NCBI GenBank assembly: GCA_021160485.1
Contig: JAGHCL010000139.1
Location: forward strand, 1 to 11,497
DNA from: Candidatus Desulfofervidaceae bacterium
Lineage (GTDB): Bacteria; Desulfobacterota; Desulfofervidia; Desulfofervidales; Desulfofervidaceae
Length of the DNA: 11,497 nt
Reading direction: 5' to 3'
Numbering within the stretch: the first letter of the stretch is position 1; each line of letters starts with the position of its first letter. This document shows positions 7,090 through 11,497 of the stretch, piece by piece. A program made the translations under genes and the position numbers. The notes beneath the pieces were generated by a model. That model ran no database searches. It was given only the letters and a program-made list of their open reading frames with translations, and was not told the DNA's origin.

Positions 7090-8174
7090 TGAAGTCGGGT
7101 AGCATCTGGCAAAAACTAGATGAAGTTGAAGGTAGGTTTGTAGAGTTAGAGCAGGCTCTTTCAGACCCTGCAGTATTAAGTAATCAGGAGCAATACCGGC
7201 GGTATGTCAAGGAACATGCGGAGTTGTCTAAGATTGTCCATGCTTACCGAGAATATAAAAAGTTGGATGAAGAACTAGAAGAAAACAAAGAACTTCTGCG
7301 AGATAAAGATGAAGAAATTCGGGCTCTGGCTAAAGCTGAAATCGCTGAGCTCAAAGAGAAATTAGCTCAAAAAGAAGAAGAGCTGAGGATTCTACTTCTT
7401 CCTAAAGATCCTAATGATGAAAGAAATGTTATTTTAGAAATCCGAGCAGGAACTGGTGGTGAAGAAGCCGCCCTTTTTGCAGCAGACCTTTTTAAAATGT
7501 ATACAAAATATGCTGAAAGTAGGGGCTGGAAAGTAGATATTTTAAATTCTCATTTTACAGGTATGGGCGGTATAAAGGAAATAATTGCTGCCATTGAGGG
7601 GAAAGGGGCCTATAGCCGGTTGAAGTATGAGAGTGGTGTGCACCGGGTGCAACGAGTACCAGAGACTGAATCACAGGGGCGCATTCACACTTCTGCCGTA
7701 ACCGTAGCCATTTTGCCAGAGGCGGAAGAGGTAGATGTAGATATTGACCCTAAGGATTTAAAAATAGATGTTTTTCGGGCCTCAGGACCTGGTGGACAGA
7801 ATGTTAATAAATTAGAAACAGCAGTAAGAATTACCCATATTCCGACTGGTATTGTCGTGCAATGTCAGGATGAGCGTTCTCAGCTTAAGAATAAAATAAA
7901 GGCAATGAAAATCTTGCGGGCGCGTCTGTTGGAAAAGAAGCAACAAGAACAGGAACGAGAAATCGCTGAACAAAGACGCTTGCAAGTCGGCACTGGGGAT
8001 AGAAGCGAACGCATTCGGACCTACAACTTTCCTCAGGGGCGTGTAACAGACCACCGGATTGGTCTTACACTTTATCGTTTAGAAGAAGTCCTAGAAGGCG
8101 ATTTGGACGAAATTATTGATGCACTTATTACCCACTTTCAGGCCGAAGCCATTAAAAATATGAATCTCCAATAA
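7089..8174 (+). CDS. prfA: Peptide chain release factor 1
   Basis: The 361-residue protein releases the finished peptide at UAA and UAG stop codons. An N-terminal coiled-coil-rich domain (about 1-105) is followed by the RAGTGGEEA segment (119-127), the codon-reading PxT-type motif (VPETESQGR, 190-198) and the catalytic GPGGQNVNK (233-241; GGQ at 235-237). RF2 would have SPF in place of PxT, so this is RF1. Length is normal for RF1. I chose the ATG at 7089, in a TGATG overlap with the rpmE stop, since GGAG lies 4 bases before it; the GTG at 7086 is too close to that site. In many bacteria prmC, whose product methylates the GGQ glutamine, follows directly; it does not here. Confidence 0.97.
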   Translation: MKSGSIWQKLDEVEGRFVELEQALSDPAVLSNQEQYRRYVKEHAELSKIVHAYREYKKLDEELEENKELLRDKDEEIRALAKAEIAELKEKLAQKEEELRILLLPKDPNDERNVILEIRAGTGGEEAALFAADLFKMYTKYAESRGWKVDILNSHFTGMGGIKEIIAAIEGKGAYSRLKYESGVHRVQRVPETESQGRIHTSAVTVAILPEAEEVDVDIDPKDLKIDVFRASGPGGQNVNKLETAVRITHIPTGIVVQCQDERSQLKNKIKAMKILRARLLEKKQQEQEREIAEQRRLQVGTGDRSERIRTYNFPQGRVTDHRIGLTLYRLEEVLEGDLDEIIDALITHFQAEAIKNMNLQ

Positions 8175-8239
8175 AGTAAATTTCTCCCTGTTCCTTCAAC
8201 AGATTTAAGTTATGCCCCAATTGTTAGCCCAAATAATAT

Positions 8240-8268
8240 TTGACCTTTTTGCTATAGAGGCGTAAAAT
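8240..8268 (+). promoter_or_regulatory. Strong sigma-70-type promoter for the small YjfB-like gene
   Basis: TTGACC (8240-8245), a 17-base spacer and TAAAAT (8263-8268) each match five of six consensus bases at ideal spacing. Transcription would start near 8275, about 40 bases before the ATG at 8317. It makes the small gene independent of prfA. Confidence 0.6.
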
Positions 8269-8316
8269 ATAAAATGATTAGTTAGATAGAAATTTTAGAA
8301 GCAACAGGAGGGAGAA

Positions 8317-8526
8317 ATGGATGGAGTTGGGTCAGCTAACAGTGTGCTTCTGGTTACCGGTATGTATAGTCTGAAGAAGGTTTTTGAGTTAAAGAAAGAT
8401 TTAGTTCGAACCCTTATTCAGAGCATGCAGAACCAAAATAACTTTCAGACTTCAGTAGGGATAAAAACTAAAAATACGGCGGGTATAATCAATCCGAAAC
8501 AAGGTCGGGTTAACGTGTACGCATAG
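8317..8526 (+). CDS. Small protein resembling YjfB-type putative motility proteins
   Basis: The product is 69 residues long and has no signal peptide or membrane segment. Residues 1-16 are small and hydrophobic. About 17-40 should form a charged amphipathic helix (SLKKVFELKKDLVRTLIQSM), followed by a polar Gln/Asn-rich stretch and a short conserved-looking end, GRVNVYA. An MD start, a Leu-Lys-Lys helix and a final (I/V)-(D/N)-V-x-A tail is the pattern I associate with the YjfB family, a small-protein family named for a putative motility link without a proven function. The assignment is from memory of the pattern, so moderate. An excellent ribosome-binding site, AGGAGGGAG at 8306-8314, and a dedicated promoter support a real, well-expressed gene. 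Confidence 0.7.
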   Translation: MDGVGSANSVLLVTGMYSLKKVFELKKDLVRTLIQSMQNQNNFQTSVGIKTKNTAGIINPKQGRVNVYA

Positions 8527-8589
8527 CTGGCTTTTCCTATCAAAAATGCATAAAGATAAACACAGTGTTACGAAAATCTTGTAAATATT

Positions 8590-10626
8590 TCATTCTACCT
8601 TATCAAAACGTAGAAACTGCATAGTAAATGCCCCTCGTCCTTGGGTCATTGAGCGTAACTCAGTAGAATAACCAAACATCTGAGAAAGAGGAACAGTAGC
8701 AGAAATAACTGTTATTTTGCCTTTTTTTTCAATGGCTTCTACCTGCCCTTTCCGGCTATTAATGTCACCTATAACTTCTCCCATATATTCATCAGGCAAG
8801 GCTACTTCCAGTTTCATAATCGGTTCAAGCAGTATGGGTATGGCCTTTTCACATGCTTCTTTTAAGGCTTGAGAGGCTGCGATCCGATAGCCAAGTTCCG
8901 TTGCGTGTTCATCTGTGCTTCCACCACACAAATCCACTTCTATGTCCACCATAGGATACCCAGCTACCACTCCTTGATGTAAAATGTTGTCTAAAGCTTC
9001 TTCTATGGCCGGCCAAAAAGCAGGTGGAATGTCTGTTTCTGAAAGAGTACGCTTAAATTTTACACCAGCTCCCCGGGCCAAGGGTGTTACTTTTATCTTG
9101 ACATGACCAAAATGGATGGTTGTTCCCAGTTCCTTCTTAAATATTTTATCCACTGTTACGGTTTGAGTGATGGTTTCCCGATATACGACTTGAGGTCTTC
9201 CTGTGGTAACTTTTGCATGAAACTCCCTGGCCAATCGTTGGATGATGATATCCAAATGGAGTTCTCCCATGCCTGAAATAATGGTTTGACCGGTATCTTC
9301 GTCCGTTTTCACTTGAAAGGTGGGGTCTTCTTCTGCTAATTTTTGCAAACCAAAAGTAACTTTTTCTTCATCCTCTTTTGTCTTTGGTTCAACAGCTATA
9401 GAAATCACCGGGCGATAAAAATCAATGGGTTCCAGAATAATGGGATGATTTTCATCACACAGGGTGTCACCCGTAGTAATGTGTTTGAGGCCGGCAAAGG
9501 CAACAATATCTCCTGCTTTTACTTCTTCTAAGTGTTCCCTTTTATCGGCATGAAGCTGAAAGATACGGGCAATTCTTTCTTTAAGACGCTGACGAGGGTT
9601 ATAAACTAGCTCACCTACCTTTACTTTCCCTGAATAAACTCTTACCAGAGTGAGCTTTCGTCCCTGATCCATCATAATCTTAAAGGCCAGGGCACAGAAG
9701 GGTGCCTTTTCATCAGCAGGACGAGTTTCTGTTTTCCCTGTGTTGGCATTATCACCTTTTATAGGAGGAACATCTACAGGGCTAGGCAGATAATCTACGA
9801 CTGCATCCAGTAATGGCTGAATACCCCGATTTTTTAAAGCCGCTCCACAAAGAACCGGGACAAGTTTTAACTGTAATGTCGCTGTCCTGATGGCCCGCTT
9901 TATCTCTGTTTCTGAAATGGGTTCCTCATTCAAATAAAGTTCCATAATAGTTTCATCTATTTCGGCCAATTTTTCTAAAAGTTCTTCATGATATTTCAAA
10001 GCAAGTTCTTGGTATTCAGCCGGAATCTCTATCGTCTCGTAAGTAGCACCCAAAGTTTCATCCTGCCAGACGATGGCCTTTATTTGTAAGAGGTCAATCA
10101 CGCCTTTAAAATCATGTTCTTTTCCTAGAGGGAGCTGTAAGATGAGAGGATTTGCTCCCAGTTTATCCACCATCTGCTGGACTGTGCCAAAGAAATCGGC
10201 TCCCAGCCTATCCATTTTGTTGACAAAGGCAATTTTGGGCACTTTATATCTATCCGCCTGATGCCATACTGTTTCAGATTGAGGCTCTACTCCACCCACA
10301 GCACAAAAAACACCAATGGCTCCGTCTAATACCCTTAAAGACCGTTCTACTTCTATGGTAAAATCTACATGGCCTGGTGTGTCAATAAGGTGAATTTCAT
10401 GATTGCGCCAGTAACAGGTAGTTACGGCTGAGGTAATGGTGATACCCCTTTCTTTTTCTTCTGGCATCCAGTCCATGATGGCTTCTCCGTCATGGACCTC
10501 GCCAATCTTGTGCGATTTGCCTGTATAATAAAGAATGCGTTCTGAGATGGTCGTTTTACCAGCATCAATATGTGCAATGATACCAATATTTCTCACCCGT
10601 TTTATGTTATAAGTTTCACGGGGCAC
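8590..10626 (-). CDS. fusA: Elongation factor G family GTPase with altered domain IV tips
   Basis: The 678-residue product is an EF-G, the GTPase that moves tRNA and mRNA on the ribosome or splits ribosomes after termination. The G domain is intact: P-loop AHIDAGKT (18-25), switch I RGITI (60-64), DTPGH (82-86), NKMD (136-139) and CGAAL (260-264). Domains II-V follow, ending in [16 protein letters not shown]. Two loops at the tip of domain IV are unusual. The SGGRGQYGH-type loop reads [10 protein letters not shown] (499-508), and the SYHDVDSSE-type loop, holding the key histidine (583 in E. coli), reads STDEHATE (570-577). The gene stands alone, outside a str operon. I suspect a paralogue, perhaps of the spdEFG group, rather than the main translocase. 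The start is GTG, with GAGG 6 bases before it. Tetracycline-resistance-type relatives are less likely. Confidence 0.9.
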   Translation of the reverse strand: MPRETYNIKRVRNIGIIAHIDAGKTTISERILYYTGKSHKIGEVHDGEAIMDWMPEEKERGITITSAVTTCYWRNHEIHLIDTPGHVDFTIEVERSLRVLDGAIGVFCAVGGVEPQSETVWHQADRYKVPKIAFVNKMDRLGADFFGTVQQMVDKLGANPLILQLPLGKEHDFKGVIDLLQIKAIVWQDETLGATYETIEIPAEYQELALKYHEELLEKLAEIDETIMELYLNEEPISETEIKRAIRTATLQLKLVPVLCGAALKNRGIQPLLDAVVDYLPSPVDVPPIKGDNANTGKTETRPADEKAPFCALAFKIMMDQGRKLTLVRVYSGKVKVGELVYNPRQRLKERIARIFQLHADKREHLEEVKAGDIVAFAGLKHITTGDTLCDENHPIILEPIDFYRPVISIAVEPKTKEDEEKVTFGLQKLAEEDPTFQVKTDEDTGQTIISGMGELHLDIIIQRLAREFHAKVTTGRPQVVYRETITQTVTVDKIFKKELGTTIHFGHVKIKVTPLARGAGVKFKRTLSETDIPPAFWPAIEEALDNILHQGVVAGYPMVDIEVDLCGGSTDEHATELGYRIAASQALKEACEKAIPILLEPIMKLEVALPDEYMGEVIGDINSRKGQVEAIEKKGKITVISATVPLSQMFGYSTELRSMTQGRGAFTMQFLRFDKVE

Positions 10627-10669
10627 TTTTTTCCTCTCTATTAAAAAATAAAATAGACTAGACCTTGAA

Positions 10670-10696
10670 ATTAAAGGATTTTTATAACTGTGTCAA
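10670..10696 (-). promoter_or_regulatory. Promoter candidate for the EF-G gene
   Basis: On the minus strand a perfect TTGACA (10696-10691) is followed by a 15-base spacer and TTTAAT (10675-10670). The spacer is shorter than ideal. The leader would be about 35 bases to the GTG at 10626. Confidence 0.45.
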
Positions 10697-10840
10697 GGAA
10701 AGGATTGCCCGCACAGGTTCGCTCACTAACCCATCACTTTTTTATTCCGCTATAGGGAGATGGAGAAACTTTTGGTAAATACTTCTTTCCATTTGGCTAT
10801 ATTCAGGATTGGATTTTAAAATGGCATGCCCAGGCTGGGG

Positions 10841-11341
10841 TTAGTCAGTATATTTGTCTGCCACAGAGCTGGCCCCGAAACTATCGGGTTTGATTTGAGC
10901 CATGTATCCAGAAGCATTAATCCAGCCTACTACCTCTTGGATGAGTTCTTTTGTCTTGCCATGGTTGCCAACATCAGAGTGAATTTCAATTTCCAGATGC
11001 CGAATTCCTTGCTTTTTCAACAAATCATCCAGTTTTGCTGCTGTGGCTAGACTTAAAGACGTTTCATGAAATATAGCTGCCTGAAGGCTATAACGGCCTA
11101 CTTCGCTCCTTTGTCGCTGATAAAAATAAATACCGCCTTTACCAATTCGATAGAGAATAATGACGGTGACATAAGTTAAATATTCCGTATGGCGCTTGGA
11201 ATCTGTTCCGACAATGAGGCGGCATCCATTTTCTTGAGTGACTGTTTGGGCAATGAGATCAACAATCTCCTGTAAGCGCATTGCCCCCCGGGTGGGACTA
11301 AAAAATACATCTTTAATATTTACTTTTATTTTAGGGACCAT
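10841..11341 (-). CDS. YkuK/DUF458 RNase H-fold protein
   Basis: From the chosen start the product has 166 residues. It shows the YkuK/DUF458 pattern: FFSPTRG near the N-terminus, VGTDSK (44-49), FHET (91-94), an EIHSDVGNHGKT stretch (119-130) and the C-terminal ASSVADKYT. Asp47, Glu93 and Asp123 are the acidic residues expected to form the metal site of an RNase H-like fold. Members are annotated as predicted RNase H-related nucleases; the true substrate is not established. The protein is soluble and small. The frame is open up to an ATG at 11404 (187 residues), but a good promoter has its -10 box at 11355-11360, inside that extension. I therefore favour the ATG at 11341; ATG 11356 and 11404 remain possible, since none has a clear ribosome-binding site. 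Confidence 0.85.
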   Translation of the reverse strand: MVPKIKVNIKDVFFSPTRGAMRLQEIVDLIAQTVTQENGCRLIVGTDSKRHTEYLTYVTVIILYRIGKGGIYFYQRQRSEVGRYSLQAAIFHETSLSLATAAKLDDLLKKQGIRHLEIEIHSDVGNHGKTKELIQEVVGWINASGYMAQIKPDSFGASSVADKYTD

Positions 11342-11354
11342 AGTTTTAAAAGCC

Positions 11355-11383
11355 ATTATGTGCTTATTAGGCAGGTATGTCAA
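11355..11383 (-). promoter_or_regulatory. Promoter for the YkuK-like gene
   Basis: On the minus strand a perfect TTGACA (11383-11378), a 17-base spacer and CATAAT (11360-11355) are seen. Transcription would start near 11348, only a few bases before the ATG at 11341, giving a nearly leaderless message. Confidence 0.5.
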
Positions 11384-11396
11384 GACTATCCTTGAC
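11379..11396. repeat. Inverted repeat GTCAAG-N6-CTTGAC forming opposed -35 boxes
   Basis: Six-base arms surround the spacer ACTATC. One arm lies within the -35 box of the YkuK-like gene on the minus strand; the other lies in a TTGACT box on the plus strand. It may be an operator or simply two back-to-back -35 boxes. Confidence 0.4.
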
Positions 11397-11420
11397 TTTA
11401 ACATTTTCCAGAATTTTAAC
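11392..11420 (+). promoter_or_regulatory. Possible rightward promoter at the window edge
   Basis: TTGACT (11392-11397), a 17-base spacer and TTTAAC (11415-11420) resemble a sigma-70 promoter, with a weaker -10. It would serve a gene to the right of the window. The remaining bases to 11497 hold no clear gene. Confidence 0.3.
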
Positions 11421-11497
11421 TCAACTTTGACACCTAAAAATCAAAACTTGCCTATATTTGGGTATTTTTCACCTGTAATTTCAGACGTACCCACTAC

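Noticed and set aside
8188..8202. CTGTT-CCTTC-AACAG hairpin as the prfA terminator
   Set aside because: The stem is only 5 pairs, A-T rich inside, and lacks a T-run.
10711..10730. GGTTCGCTC resembling a tRNA T-loop
   Set aside because: No acceptor stem, D-arm, anticodon arm or matching T-stem is present around it.
10811..10840. CCCAG/CTGGG and GGCATGCC inverted repeats after the YkuK-like gene as a terminator
   Set aside because: The loops are too small for a stable hairpin and no proper T-run follows.
11441..11497. Open minus-strand frame of 18 codons ending in TGA at the right edge, possibly the tail of another gene
   Set aside because: It is too short to separate from chance, and I recognise no motif in it.

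Overview
The window is a moderately AT-rich bacterial chromosome segment that carries mostly housekeeping genes. Two iron-sulfur flavoprotein genes of the glutamate-synthase type, a UbiD/UbiX/UbiA set that looks like the late futalosine-type menaquinone pathway, and an EF-G with altered domain IV tips together suggest an anaerobic Desulfobacterota-like (deltaproteobacterial or thermodesulfobacterial) organism. This is inference from gene content; no rRNA marker is present. I see no mobile element, CRISPR array, tRNA, rRNA or defence island.

Left part (1-5303, minus strand). Two operons are read leftward. The ubiD-ubiX-ubiA-nucleosidase operon (5178 down to 1613) is very compact, with successive overlaps of 1, 8 and 4 bases. 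It encodes a prenylated-FMN-dependent decarboxylase, the enzyme that makes its cofactor, a membrane prenyltransferase and a small nucleosidase-like protein. Next, behind its own promoter, is an operon of two homologous [4Fe-4S]/glutamate-synthase-like genes. The first is complete (1467-112). The second starts in a 4-base overlap and runs off the left edge.

Centre (5255-8526, plus strand). rho, rpmE and prfA form the familiar termination/translation cluster. A near-consensus promoter about 290 bases before rho overlaps, back to back, the predicted promoter of the ubiD operon. A second good promoter lies in the rho-rpmE gap. prfA is followed not by prmC but by a 69-residue gene with its own strong promoter and ribosome-binding site; its product resembles the YjfB-type putative motility proteins.

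Right part (8590-11497, minus strand). A stand-alone fusA-type gene encodes an EF-G with an intact GTPase domain but with both domain IV tip loops changed. Upstream of it is a YkuK/DUF458-type RNase H-fold gene. The right edge holds a palindrome whose two arms form -35 boxes for opposite strands.

Most genes are ordinary. The points most worth a second look are the EF-G tip loops, the shortened glutamate-synthase paralogue, the nucleosidase in the menaquinone-type operon, and the untranslated leader of rho. I found no convincing wholly new system.
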